From: Apteryx mantelli
Taxonomy: Eukaryota > Chordata > Aves > Apterygiformes > Apterygidae
Reading direction: 5' to 3'
Length of the DNA: 64,000 bases
NCBI RefSeq assembly: GCF_036417845.1
Contig: NW_027118693.1
Coordinates: forward strand, 2,552,001 to 2,616,000
Shown here one piece after another: positions 31,080 to 42,584 of this stretch (position 1 is its first letter; every line of letters begins with the position of its first letter). The notes under the pieces are model-generated. The model did not search any database. It was given only the letters and a program-made list of their open reading frames with translations, and was not told the origin of the DNA. Position numbers and translations under genes: made by a program.

Positions 31080-33814
31080 ATGGTGGCAATACTTAATGCG
31101 TTGGCATAATATGTAAGTTGTTGGCAGTGGTGGCTCTTAACTGGGCTCTCTACCATTGGACTTTTATAATTGATTCTTTAAGAGCAATTGGATTTCTTTG
31201 GAGAGGTTAGGCTAAACTCTAAATGTTTTAATGTAAAATTCTACTGCCCCTCTGCTTTACAGTAGGCTATTCAGAAAGAAACCCCCCCCAGCAGAAAATG
31301 TATAAATAGAGGCAAGGATGGGGTTTCTTTGCCTTCCTTTAACCTAGGACATGGGTTCTGTTGAATTTATCTTTAGGTAAACTGAGGCATCAATACCTTT
31401 GTGTGCTTGAAAAACTTCTGCCAATACTGAGCTTTTATAGTAGTAGTAAAAAGCCATTTCTTAAGAATTTTTAAAATGCAGAATATATGTAGATTCAAGG
31501 TGGAGGGAATTCCTTGCCATAGTTAAAGGCTTAGTGACTTGTGTGATCAAAGAAAAGTATACTCAAAAGGGGTCCTGGTTTAAAAAGGTGGTTTGGGGTT
31601 TTGTCATCTTTGAGTGTTTCCTGTACATGTGACCTTGATTAGTGTATAAGCAGGAGAGGGTTATCTGTTAGAAGTCAATTGTAATCTTTTGCTTGAAAGA
31701 CCAGGTGTTTCCCTTTATGGGCACAATATCTGAAGATTTAAGAGTGAGCTGTATATATTCTCTATCATCAGCAAAACTCAATTCACAGCATGATGAAATA
31801 GAACTTTAAATTCTTCTCTTTCAATAAGGTTAAAAGTACTGCAAATAAGGAAACCCAAACCTTCAAGTGTTTTGCTGCTGTATTCTTTGACATTCTCTTC
31901 TAAACAGCAGTAGGTTAGCTTTGCTAGTTGGTATTTAAGTATTATCTGGAAATGCGGAATACCTTTTTCTTCCTGCCAGCTTTACCCTTTCTCCTCAGCT
32001 ATTGCCGGCCAATTCTGGGAGACAAAATCCAATAACTTGCAACTTTTTAAGAAGGCATGAAAGGCTTTGCTATCAAGTCCTGCTTGTCTATCTGGAGATA
32101 GATCAGATCCATGGACTAGTAGACTGAGTTTAGTGAACTGTTAAAGATATGAAGTGGAAATGGGAGGAGGCAGATGGACTGTGGGGAAGCAGCAAAAGTT
32201 TGTGGAGAAGCTGCAAGGCTTTAGATAGCAGGACAGCATGAGTCGTGATATTTGATGATGTCATTTGAAGGAAGTGCAAGAAAGGCTTCAGGTAGAGCCT
32301 CAAAGATGTCAATGTTTGAGGTAGTGCTACTTGGGCTGAAGGGCTTTGAACTCTTTGAGGAGGCCTACGTTAATTGTTATATCCTAAATCCATTTTCTTC
32401 TCATCCTCTTTGGAAAGATAAGGTGGAACCTTTGCACCTTGGCTCCTGGACATCAGAGCGCGACATGGCTTCCCCCATCCTGAGGAAATGGAGGACTGTT
32501 TCCAGGGCCAGCAGTGACCCCTGACCTGGGGGCTTAGCCCTCAACTACTGGAGCCTTCTGTGAGAAAAGGGACCCGCTTTGATGCCAGAAACTCTTGACG
32601 TGCTGTAATTTCAGTATTCAGTTTTAGAAGGGATTTACCAACAGTATCCAAGTTAAGCACTTGCAAAGCCTTTGATGGTAAACGCATCCAGTTAGGGTTT
32701 GTGTTTCCATGTTCAGGAAGACATCATCAGCTGGAGAGTAACCTGTTTCATCTTTTAAACACCTTCCTTTAAGGCCAGCTCTCAGAAGCCTGGAAAGTGA
32801 AGGCTGTATTCCTCCTGAAGTCTGCTGATGGAAATGGAGGTAGTTGTCTTCCTAAAGGTGCTGAAACACAAGATGGGATTGAGCTTTGTAATTTTTCAAG
32901 CTTTGGCCTTCATGAAGCAAGAGCTGACACTGTAGTTAAGGTGTTGAAATGTTCAGTCGATTTCTCTGCTGAACAATGTAACAACTCTACTTTGCAGTGG
33001 CAGACTGTGGGAAGGTATGCTTTCAGTGAACACATCTTGGTTGCCTTTTACATTGCACTCATTGCATACACTGGACTCAGGATATAAATAGCCATCTCAA
33101 AGTCACCGGAATGATTCCCATAGGCAAACTTACAGATCTGTCTAATAAGCCTGTGTGTGTGAGAACGTGGGGAAGGCTGGGTCCAAGTGAATCTCTTGCC
33201 TCAGAAAACAGTTGAGACAGATGTTTCCAGTCTTGTTTTCTGCCTAAGCTAATTACAAGAGCTTCAGGTAGGGTGCCCTCATGATAACGGTATCCAGTTG
33301 CTTGGGAAAGCACAGCATTCAGGTGCTTCAAGGACACATAAATGAAAATGAAACTGGAAAAGGAAAATTAAATGCAACTTGAAAATGTACATATCCATCC
33401 ATCTGAAGTTGCAAGCAAAAAACCTAGTGCATATGCTGGACTGTTCTATAATAATGTGGTAATGTAGCTTCCTGTGAGACTCCAACAGCCTCCCACCTTA
33501 CGTGGACGTGTGGAACATAAATGATAGTTGGTGCTGTCCTCTGGGCTTCCTGTGTGCTGGTGAAAAGGAATTTTGTATGAGAATATTGAGCCATGTAGAA
33601 TAGGCGGCTGTGTAACTCATAACTATGTATCTATGCAAACTAACACATGTAAACACATGAAGCAGGATGTAAAATGTCAACTGATGAAAACTGTATCAAC
33701 CAGATAGTACCTAGAGACAAAGTGTCAGAACACACCTACCAAGACAAACCAATTACTTAATAATAGGGTATAATTTCTACTCTGATTAAATTACAGACCT
33801 AGCTACGCAGACAG
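31080..33814. other. No gene recognised; probable 3' UTR and intergenic DNA
   Basis: A/T-rich sequence. A frame at 32,797-33,087 (96 codons) shows no domain and no splice support. Confidence 0.4.
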
Positions 33815-33987
33815 AAATGGACCTTAATCTCTGCATGACTTCAGAGCTACTGAGATGTAAGGTGACTCCTAAGAAGCCTGACAGCTCAATTCATGTGGGG
33901 GTGTGCTTGAGAAAAGAAGACGAGCCCTTCAGCAAGGCGGATGAGCCTGGGTGCACTGCTGCACCCCTGGAACTGCCGAGTTTTCAG
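33815..33987 (+). CDS. Candidate coding exon (unconfirmed)
   Basis: An open stretch with an ATG at 33,817 (MDLNLCMTSELLRCKVTPKK and on, 57 codons) ends at a near-consensus donor, CAG|GTGAGG. The acceptor-like AGACAG in front is weak. No partner exon was found and the product is unknown. Confidence 0.2.
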
Positions 33988-36127
33988 GTGAGGATGAGCT
34001 TGTGCCCAAGTCAGTCTGGAGCACGAGCAGCATGACATAGACAGAAAAGCTGAGGGCAGGCACTGTCCTGTTCACCTGGTTATGAATCGTAATTTCAAAG
34101 TTCATTTTCTAAGAGGTGACAACTTTCAGCTTTCAAGCTGTCTGAAGAGCTCCCCAGCTCACAGCCTGCTGTCTCATTTCCAGAGGCTCCTTCAGACCAG
34201 CTTACTTGCTTGGGAAGAGCACAAGCCATTGCCTGCAGGTGGTACCTCAAGCACATAAGCAGACAAGCCTCTACCTCATGAACAAAGTGGCAAGCATCCT
34301 TTCACAGGATGCATATCTCTGTGCGTCTGATCAGATGATCAACACTCATGCAGTTCTGGTCCCCAGGTGGAAAGCACTAGCAGTGTATGTGGGCACTCAC
34401 TAGACATTATTGGTAGGTGACCACAGAGGGAGCCATCACATAACCCAAATGGAGATAATCCCTTTATGTGACAGATGAGCATCCAACCATGTAACAGGTC
34501 TTTCCATGCTTTCATGGCTCTCAAATGCTTCTGCTGAAGGTCCAGATGCTGTAATACAAGGATGCCAAGCAACAACAGATTTCCTGCCTAAAAGTAAAAA
34601 GGAGCAAAACAGCACTAGGTCTATTTGTGCTTTATCCTTCTCATTAAGAAAAAGAGACAGATGTAGAAATAGAAGTGTTCTGAGAGTGGAAATGCTTTTA
34701 GTGCCTACAATGCAGCATTACAGGCTGTGGGATTGGTTATGTTTGGTAAATGTACCCAGCTAAAGGAGATGTTGCGTTAATCGACAAGTGTATTATAACT
34801 GTTCCTCTTCAGTACAACAAAAGAAAAGAAACACGTTTCTTGCCGCAAATAAACTTTGGTTTCATTACACCATTATAAAAAAAAAAAGGCTAGAAAAAGT
34901 GCATGACCTGCAGTCAGGCTGATGCAGAGCCGTCTCCTGGGAGCTACAGAGTCTTACAAGACGATGAGAACCACAGTCTGAATCGCACTAAGACCGGCAG
35001 GAGTCCTTGCCGTGGAGAGAGGTTTATGAGCAGCATCCTCCAGCTCTCCCAGCTGCCAGCAACATCCTGACTTTTCATTTGGAGTGGAAAATATCATCAT
35101 GCACAACATCCTTATTTGATGTCATTCAATCAGAAAGAAACGTGGATATTAAGGCAGAAATAACAGGAAGCACATTAAAACCAGGCCACCTCCTTACCAT
35201 AAATTCCACCTACCTCACTTGAGTCAATTAATCCTATGAGATTAAAGAAGGAAAAAGATACCTGTGTGTATCTTTCTTCAGGGAATGTGGTGCTAAAACC
35301 CAGAGCTGACAGGCCCAGGGTATGAGCTGCAAGCTTTTCCCGAGCACGTATTCCTGCAAGCTCCAAGGGAGACTTTGCCGGTATCCTGGCTCTCCAGATA
35401 TTTTGTACCCTGGCCTGTACTATGGTGGCTGGCAAGAAGCATTTCTAGAAGAATATTTATCAAGCAAGAATTTTAAAAATAAAGTGACCAAGGAAGACAA
35501 AAATGTTAACGGTCTTGTCTTTTCTTCCCCCTCGCCACCCCTTTTTGTTGTTGTTGTTAATACTCTCCATCCTCCAGCAAGGAATAAGCTGTTCGGTGAT
35601 CAGGACGACTACCAAAGCCTGTTTCCTTGCTGGCTCATACTATACCTCCCCTAAGCAATGCTGCCGATCCCCACCATGTGTGCTGGTCCCCACCATGTTG
35701 GCTGGGCAAGTGATGGTTCTCCCATCACACATGGGCACTGGCCAGCCAAATGCACGCAGGGCAAGTGGTCAGTTAGCTGATATGGGGAAGAATTACAGCC
35801 TTTTCTCTCTCAGCACACACCTGACGGGTTCTCTTCACCACCCAGACACTAATTTTCATGATGCCAGGACTTCAAAAACATTGCGATCTCTACATTTGTC
35901 ATGTTCAGCTGGAATTGGTCAACAGTTATCAGAAAAGGTGGGAAGGGAGAAAGGAGCAGAATAACATTTTTAGAAAAAGAAGGGCATTGAAACACAGGAG
36001 CTTCATCTAAAAAAATGCAGATTGGATGGGTGGAGTTACAGCATTACCATAAGTGCATGTAAGATACTTATTTTGTTCAGCCATTCCACTGGTTTCATCT
36101 TTCCTTGTGTGTTGATTACTAATCCAG
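33988..36127. other. No gene recognised; left flank of the provirus
   Basis: Unassigned. A short (GTT)n run lies near 35,546. The last bases before the provirus (GATTACTAATCCAG) do not match the satellite found on its other side. Confidence 0.45.
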
Positions 36128-36642
36128 TGTTATGGAAAATCAGGCTCGCCGGTCTCCATAACAGGGTCCGACCCTAGGTTCCTGCTGAGGCAGAAGTTCG
36201 AAGTCAGATTGAAGAAAAATAAAATTTAATGATACACGTGCGGTAATTACAGCTCGAGCTGGGTGCCTCCAAAGAGGGACCCCGAACAAAAAAAATCCCT
36301 AGGCAATTATACCCTTACAATCTAAATTCCCCACCCCTTAAGCGATAGTTTGGACCAATAGTAATAGTTAGGTCTGGGGTCTTCCCCTTCTTCACTGGGC
36401 CCCTCCATTGTCTCTAGGCAGGCTTCTGCTTATCTTCAAGGTTGGCTACTCCTGCTGTCAGTGTAACTTCTTTATCTCTCCAGCTTGAACTGGCTCTGGG
36501 GCCCCCTTTTACTTATATAAGTAAAAGTTCACAGCAAGTTCACAGCCTGAGGCCTAAGGCTTCAGCAAATTTAGCTACTAATGCTAAGCAAGTTATGCTA
36601 AGCAATTAATTCTAGACAGCTTCAGTTCAATATTCTCTAACA
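36128..36642 (-). repeat. 3' LTR
   Basis: 515 bp with TG...CA ends (TGTTAGAGAATATTG at its minus-strand start). It keeps TATATAAG (plus strand about 36,513-36,521) and an ATTAAA poly(A)-type signal (TTTAAT near 36,226). It aligns end to end with 42,071-42,584. Confidence 0.97.
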
Positions 36643-36662
36643 GTCCTCCCTTTGTTTTTATT
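36643..36662 (-). other. Polypurine tract
   Basis: On the minus strand, AATAAAAACAAAGGGAGGAC sits directly against the 3' LTR. This is the plus-strand primer site for reverse transcription. Confidence 0.85.
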
Positions 36663-36673
36663 AAGCATCCCTG

Positions 36674-36892
36674 CTAATATGTTAAGCAGAGTTCTCGAAG
36701 CCTTTCGAGGCGTACTATCACTCTCCATAATCTTCTATACAATATGGTTGTAAGCAATAGGCATAACATGGTCAAACTTAACATAACTATTACTGGGTGC
36801 AACATGTGATTATAGATCCCTGTTGCAATTGGTGACCATCCCAGAAGAGGCTCCCACCAATGATATTCTCCATTCTTCTTCACTCTTTCCAA
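36674..36892 (-). pseudogene. env C-terminus: transmembrane segment and tail
   Basis: Open for 72 codons. It covers the membrane-proximal region, a hydrophobic span of about 23 residues (VIVMLSLTMLCLLLTTILY) and a basic cytoplasmic tail. The fusion peptide, immunosuppressive-domain region and heptads that should precede it are missing or out of frame, so no functional envelope can be made. Confidence 0.8.
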
Positions 36893-36983
36893 GATGTGGT
36901 GTATCTCTTCTGTATCATGATGAACGGTGATTAGAGTTTTTTGTCCATTGTTTCAGATGCGTTTTAACAGTTGACACAGGTCA

Positions 36984-38027
36984 TCATGTTGTAGTAGTTT
37001 CTGTACCAATGTAAGGTTCATTCCAATGGGGGGTAGGCAATAAATCTTGACTTAAGGTATAATTAGATTGTATTAATTGATAAGACACAACAGGAGCTGA
37101 ATAATTAAAGTCACAGCCCATAACTTTAGAAAAATTACAAACACAAATATTTGAATGATTACTTGTGTCTACAGTAATGTTATCTACGAATATAAGATTA
37201 CAGAGAGTTCTCATACAGACACATCCTTTTCCAATATATATAAGTACAGTTTCAGGGGTTTCATCAGGATGTATTTCAAAATGACAAACATTTTGTTCAG
37301 TATCAAGACAAATGTCTTGAGCTTTGACAGTGTTTATCTCACAAATAAATATATATATAATTTTAAGATTTTCAAACCATTTTTGCACGCCTAGAACATA
37401 CTGGGTTAGCTGTTCATCGCCGTCCAACAGGCTGGTCTTAGCTGGGCTATAAGTTCCTGTAGCCAATTGATGCCCAAATAAGACTTCTGCTGAGGATAAT
37501 CCTACCTGTTGTATAGGGGTTGTTCTAATTTCCCACAACACTAAGTTTAAGGCATTAGGCCATTTGAGACTTGCCTGTGTACATACCCGTGCTAACTTGT
37601 TTTTAATAGTTCTGTTCATTCTCTCAGTTTGTCCTCAAGACTGGGGATGATATGGTGTGTACAATTCTCTATGAATTCCTAGCATTTGATATAATTTCCC
37701 TAAAACTCCTGCTGAAAAGTGCAAACCCCTATCTGAATCTACAGTTTCTGGGACTCCAGACCTAGGGACAATTTCTTTTAACAAGGCTTTAATCACTGCA
37801 GCTGTATCTGCTTTGCAGGTAGGAAAGGCTTCCACCCATCTGCTTAGTTGATCAACTGTCACAAGGAGATGTTTAAATCCTTCCGCTGCTGGCATGTCAG
37901 CATAGTCAATTTGTAGATGCTGGAATGGAAAATAAGCCCATGGGAGGCCTCTTCTGTTAATCTTTGGATAAGTATCGTTAAATTTTTGGCAAGTTGGGCA
38001 GGTTGTTGTTATGCATTTTGCAACCAC
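36984..38027 (-). pseudogene. Integrase with one stop, joined to a surface-Env remnant
   Basis: From 38,027 the frame shows the second half of the zinc domain (CPTC), the core with its first and second catalytic acidic residues (in IDYADM and DSDRG), and HPQS. A TGA at 37,635-37,637 interrupts it just before the segment that should hold the catalytic Glu region. The same frame reopens at once. The integrase C-terminus then runs, near 37,385, straight into a Cys- and Asn-rich Env surface piece. This means a deletion has removed the end of integrase and the start of env. The env frame ends at 36,984. Confidence 0.85.
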
Positions 38028-39275
38028 ATGAACTCAGGAGCTGCCCAGGTTTGTAGAGTACATGAGGCGACAGTCAATGCTCCTCCATGTCCACGATCAT
38101 GATATCACCTAACCATAGAAAGTAAATACCTTAAGGAAAGGAGGGGCTTACCCCTGATAGTCCAAATTCCTTTTTCGTCTTGAACCGCTTCACGCTTTTT
38201 CCAATTCTCTTTCTTCTTCTGTGGCATATACACAGTCATTGGGTGACCCAAAACTTCAGGTCATGCTTTTCTAATAAGGGCTGCTGTAGCTACTATGCTC
38301 TGATGCATCCTGGAGTGCCTTTGATTACCGCATCTAGTTGGGTGAAGTAATAGGCCACTGGCCTACGGTGAGGACCTAGTTTTTGACTGAATACTCCACT
38401 TGCTACTCCGTTGTTCATGAACAAATAATTCAAATGGCTTACTATAATCTGGTAGTCCTAGAGCCGGGGCTGAGACCAACACCCTTTTTACAGATGTAAA
38501 AGCCTTCTCTTTTTCTGGAGTCCAGGTCAAAGGCTCTGTCTCCTCCGTTTTTGTTGCCTGGACCAAAGGTTTGGTAAGCTCTCCCAACCCAGGAATCCAT
38601 GGCTGACAAAATCCTACAGCTCCTAAAAAATCCCCTAATTTTTTTTTTTTTTTTTTTTAATAGGACGGGGTATATTGAGAATTGTCTTTACTTGTTCTGG
38701 ATCAATTAATCTGTGTCTTTCCTTCAAGATAAGCCCCAAATATTTTACCTCTTGTTGACACAGCTGGAGTTTGGACGGAGATGCTCGATGCCCTTTCTCT
38801 GCAAGAGCGTTACATAGAGAAATAGTGTCTTTCAAACATGTCTCGTAATCTTTACTTGCTAATAACAAATCATCCACATATTGTATTAACACTGAATGTT
38901 CTAGAAGTTTGATATCTGCAAGATCATTTTTAAGTATACGTGGAAAAAAAAAATAGTCAGAGACCCAGTAAATCCCTGTAGTAGCTTAGTCCAGGTCAAT
39001 TGTTGTCCCTTCCAAGTGAAGGCAAAAAGATCTTGGCTGTCCTCAGCTACTGGTATACTAAAAAAGGCTGCCGTTAAATCAATCACGGTAAAATAAGTTG
39101 CCCAGTGGGGTGTCTGTGGTAATATAGTTGATGGGTCAGGAACTACTGGATGTGGAGCGATTACATGTTGGTTTATAACTCTTAGGTCTTGTACAAACCG
39201 ATACTCTGGATCGCCATTTAGAATCCTGCCTATTCTTTTTAACTGGCAGAATCGGGGTGTTGCATGGGGGTTCAC
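38028..39275 (-). pseudogene. Reverse transcriptase / RNase H, frameshifted
   Basis: The polymerase continues in at least three frames: fingers and palm (38,901-39,275), the YVDD active site (plus strand about 38,869-38,880) in 38,635-38,892, and connection to RNase H start (38,363-38,587). Breaks coincide with homopolymers: an A run of about 19 (plus-strand T at 38,641-38,659) and an A/T-rich run near 38,942-38,951. Less RNase H sequence than expected lies between 38,363 and 38,027, suggesting an internal deletion. No enzyme can be made. Confidence 0.85.
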
Positions 39276-39909
39276 AAACTCTAAGGATACCCAATTTTAG
39301 ATAGTGATCAATTTGCTTTTGGATACTCTTCTCTGCTTCCTTTGGGATAGGGTATTGTTTAACCACGGGAGGTAATCCCCCCTTTGTTTTGATTGAGACT
39401 GGACTAGCTGATTTCAATAGTCCAACATCAATTCCTGAAGAGCTCCATAACTTTCCAGGAACTGATTCTAAACCTGTTGGAATTCGCAGATTACTTGACT
39501 CTGGTTCTAGTGTCTCAGCCAGAACACATGAGCCCATTATTATTAATTTCATCCCTTGCGGCTGTAAGCAAATCTGGGTATCCAGGGCTTGTAAGAGATC
39601 CCTCCCTAAAAGGCAAAAGGGTGAATCCATGGAAATTATGAAACGTCCCCACACTCCTTTTCCTCCAATAGTGAGCAACAAGGGCTTAGTCAATGTTCGT
39701 TCGCCTTTTCCCATTACTCCCTGTATTGTTATTTTACCTGATGACTTACATCCTTTAGGCTCAAAATTCAGAAGAGAAAGGGTAGCTCCAGTATCCACTA
39801 AGAAGGGAATTTCTTGACCTGCTATATATGCCATTACCTGCCCCCTGAAATCCAAATCTATATCCCATAAATTTACCCCAATTCCCACAGCGTTTTCTGG
39901 GTCTCCCAT
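39136..39909 (-). pseudogene. Protease and N-terminal reverse transcriptase
   Basis: 257 codons in the same frame as gag. The aspartic protease has its DTGA active site (FLVDTGATLSLLNF) near residue 40 and LLGRDLL further on. The RT N-terminus follows (PPVVKQYPIPKEAEKSI and on). The frame is lost near 39,215, where RT continues in another frame (38,901-39,275). Translation would need read-through of the gag stop at 39,916-39,918. Confidence 0.88.
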
Positions 39910-39915
39910 CTCCTG

Positions 39916-41355
39916 TCATTGTGGACTGGCTGGGAATTGCCTGGTGTCATTCCCAGTACTCGGCTGTCTCATGCCATCCCTTCTATTCCTAGGCATGCGG
40001 GGTCTCACTGGGCATTCCTGCTGCCAGTGCCCTTGTTCACCACAATAATGGCAATAATCATTAACTCTTAAGCGTACAATACGTTCGCTTTGGTTCCGCC
40101 TGTCTCCTCTGACCCTTGCTCGTCCCCTTCCTCTAGTTTCTTTAAACTCGTCTCTTAATACAGCCGCTAACACACTCACTTCCTCCTTCTTCTGTCGTCT
40201 CTTTTCTTTCACCTTCTCTTCATCTCGACCGTTATATACAAATGTGGCTAAGCGTACTATTTCATCCATAGACTTCCCTGGCCAGTCAGGAACATGTTTA
40301 GAAAAATACTTTTTAATGTCCAAGGCCGTTTGATCTACAAATGTAGAAGCTATTAGGGGCCTGTTAGCCTCGGCTTCTGGGTCTATCCCTCCTCCAAACA
40401 TTCTGATTTGTTTAAATAGTCTGGAAAGGAAAGCTGAGGGGTGTTCCTCAGGTTGTTGCTGACACTCCCTTATTTTAGACCAATTCGCAGTCTTTTGTCT
40501 TGCTAACCGTATAGCTTCTTCTAAGCCTTGTCTGGCTAATTGCAACTGCCTGTAATCTGCCTCTACATTATAATTCCACCCGGGGTCCACAATTGGCCAG
40601 GCCGTTCGAGCAGCCACAACACCCCCCTCTTCTGCCCAATGACGGTTTGCATCCAGAATTGAGTGTTTTTCATCTGGAGTGAACACGGCTTCAAGGAGCA
40701 TTTGTACATCCCCCCATGTAGGATCATACGCCCGCAGTATTCCTCTTACAATTTGTAACACTTTCTCTGGATCTTCCCTAAGCCTGGGAGTTTGTTGACC
40801 CCATACAACCAAATCTTGGGGCCCCCAGGGTCGGTAAATTCGCATTGTAGCTACCCGAGGTGCCCCGTCCGGACCTGGCGGGGGCACTCCTGGCACAGGA
40901 ACGACATGCAAAGGGGCTTGAAAGGCAGAGGAGGAAGGCAAGGGGGGGTATAGAGAAGTTGAAGCAGAGGATAGCGCATAGGGTGGAGCAGTTTCCACAA
41001 GCATTTTAGCAGCTGCACTACTTTCAATACTCTGAGAAAAATTTCTTCTTTCTTTCCTAGGTGCCTCCTTTTGTCTAGCGAATGCCCAATTGTCCCATAC
41101 ATACCAATAATCCATTTGTCTGGGGAACCGATCCTCTAAATGGTGACGCAGGAAAGTTAACTCCTGATGATCAAAGGTTCCCTATGGCAGCCATCGTTCC
41201 GCCGGGTTACCATCCTTTGTCAGGAACGGCCAATCCTCCTGACATAGTTGGATCAACCTTTTTTTTTTTAGGTTCTTGGTACCATCAATCTTACTCCAGT
41301 TCTGCAAAATTTCAGCTAAGGGCGTCCCCTTTTCTATGCTGAATTTATTTCCCAT
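39916..41355 (-). pseudogene. gag polyprotein, frameshifted in matrix
   Basis: The true start is the ATG at 41,353-41,355 (MGNK; Gly2 is the expected myristoylation site). A run of about 12 A (plus-strand T at 41,259-41,270) shifts the frame inside matrix. From 41,115 it is open for 399 codons. In order these hold a proline-rich segment (residues about 45-85), a capsid resembling gammaretroviral p30 (residues about 90-290, with a QQPEEHPSAFLSRL major-homology-like stretch), a charged linker, and one CCHC zinc knuckle (CHYCGEQGHWQQEC, residues about 358-371). It ends at a TGA followed by CAG, with pro-pol continuing in frame. Confidence 0.9.
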
Positions 41356-41673
41356 ATTGTGGCTTTTTTTTGTTTTTTTTTTCTTTTTTTCTTTTCCTCC
41401 CTGCAGCAGGTGTGATCACACTCTCTCTCTCACTCTCTCTTCTCTGGGAACCGCACTCACACCACCTGAGTCTTTGACTGCTAGGACTGCCGTCCCTTCG
41501 CAGTGGGCAGCTCTGTCAGCCGACAGGTGCCCCTTTCGGTTCCCAGGTCACACACACACACCAGTCACAGTACCGGTATCCACACTCACACTAGTCACAG
41601 TAACTCTAAGTTAGTCTTGCGCAAGGTGCGCCTTACGCTGATCAGGCTGCGCACTCCCCCCTTCTGGCCGGAG

Positions 41674-41860
41674 TGAGACGGGACTCGAACCCTCTCAAAA
41701 CCTGGGAGTGGGACTCAAACCCACCCCAAAACCTGGGAGTGGGACTCGAACCCACCCCAAACCTGGGTGTGGGACTCGAACCCCCCCCAAAACCTGGGCG
41801 TGGGACTTGAACCCACCCCAAAACCTGGGCGTGGGACTCGAACCCACCCCAAAACCTGGT
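41674..41860 (-). repeat. Six tandem tRNA-T-arm-like units in the proviral leader
   Basis: Six units with a period of about 30-31 bp, starting near 41,680, 41,710, 41,741, 41,771, 41,801 and 41,832. On the minus strand each reads GTGGGTTCGAGTCCCAC or close to it. That is a 5-bp stem around the 7-base loop TTCGAGT, exactly a tRNA T-arm, and it contains a Pol III B-box (GGTTCGAGTCC). Spacers are of the form CCCAGGTTTTGGG. No A-box, anticodon arm or full tRNA fold is present, so these are not tRNA genes. Confidence 0.9.
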
Positions 41861-42049
41861 ACGCCTTACAGTGATCAGCCCGCGTACCCCTTACAGTGCA
41901 CTTTGTTACCAAACCAGAATTTAGAATTTAGGCAGGAATTTAAGACTCACCCTCTCAGTGCCTCCCGTTGCCAAAGATCCCAGGTGAACTCACCCGATGG
42001 TGCCAGATGATCGTTTGGAGACGAGAGGCCCCGACGGTGGTCGCCTAGG

Positions 42050-42067
42050 GTCCCACCTGGGTCGCCA
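42050..42067 (-). other. Primer-binding site
   Basis: On the minus strand, three bases after the 5' LTR, TGGCGACCCAGGTGGGAC begins with the TGG expected opposite a tRNA CCA end. The inferred tRNA 3' end (GTCCCACCTGGGTCGCCA) is closest, from memory, to tRNA-Arg, with a few mismatches. Confidence 0.8.
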
Positions 42068-42070
42068 AAC

Positions 42071-42584
42071 TGTTATGGAAAATCAGGCTCACCGGCCTCC
42101 ATAACAGGGTCCGACCCTAGGCTCCTGCTGAGGCAGAAGTTCAAAGTCAGATTGGAGAGAAATAAAATTTAATGATACACGTGCGGTAATTACAGTTCGA
42201 GCTGGGTGCCTCCAAAGAGGGACCCCGAACAAAGAAATCCCTGGGCAATTATACCCTTACAATCTAAATTCCCCACCCCTCAAGCGATAGTTTGGACCAA
42301 TAGTAATGGTTAGGTCTGGGGTCTTCCCCTTCGTCACTGGGCCCCTCCATTGTCTCTAGGCAGGCTGCTGCTTATCTTCAAGGTTGGCTACTCCTGCTGT
42401 CCGTGCAACTTCTTTATCCCTCCAGCTTGAACCGGCTCTGGGGCCCCCTTTTACTTATCTGAGTAAAAGTTCACAGCAAGTTCACAGCCTGAGGCCTAAG
42501 GCTTCAGCAAATTTAGCTACTAATGCTAAGCAAGTTATGCTAAGCAATTAATTCTGGACAGCTTCAGTTCAATATTCTCTAACA
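42071..42584 (-). repeat. 5' LTR
   Basis: 514 bp with TG...CA ends, aligned to 36,128-36,642 with about 20 substitutions and a small A-run indel. The TATA-like TATATAAG of the 3' LTR is changed here to CAGATAAG (near 42,455-42,462), so promoter function of the 5' copy is doubtful. Confidence 0.97.

Larger units (their letters stand above)
36128..42584 (-). mobile_element. Endogenous gammaretrovirus-like provirus, defective
   Basis: A 6.46-kb provirus on the minus strand in the order 5' LTR, PBS, leader, gag, pro, pol, truncated env, PPT, 3' LTR. The class rests on four points: a single CCHC knuckle, a gag and pro-pol in one frame separated by a lone stop, YVDD in reverse transcriptase, and the capsid's resemblance to Gag p30. 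The LTRs differ at about 20 of 515 positions by eye, so the copy is not recent. Coding damage includes homopolymer frameshifts, a stop in integrase and a large env deletion. It cannot make virus. The left flank is unique DNA and the right flank is satellite, with no matching target duplication. Confidence 0.95.

Noticed and set aside
32797-33087. 96-codon plus-strand frame
   Set aside because: No domain and no splice signals that fit a neighbouring exon; composition is unremarkable.
41674-41860. Cluster of tRNA genes
   Set aside because: Only the T-arm/B-box is present. There is no A-box, D-arm, anticodon arm or acceptor stem.
41708-42010. Plus-strand repeated-peptide frame (100 codons) over the proviral leader
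   Set aside because: Antisense shadow of the 30-bp T-arm-like tandem units.
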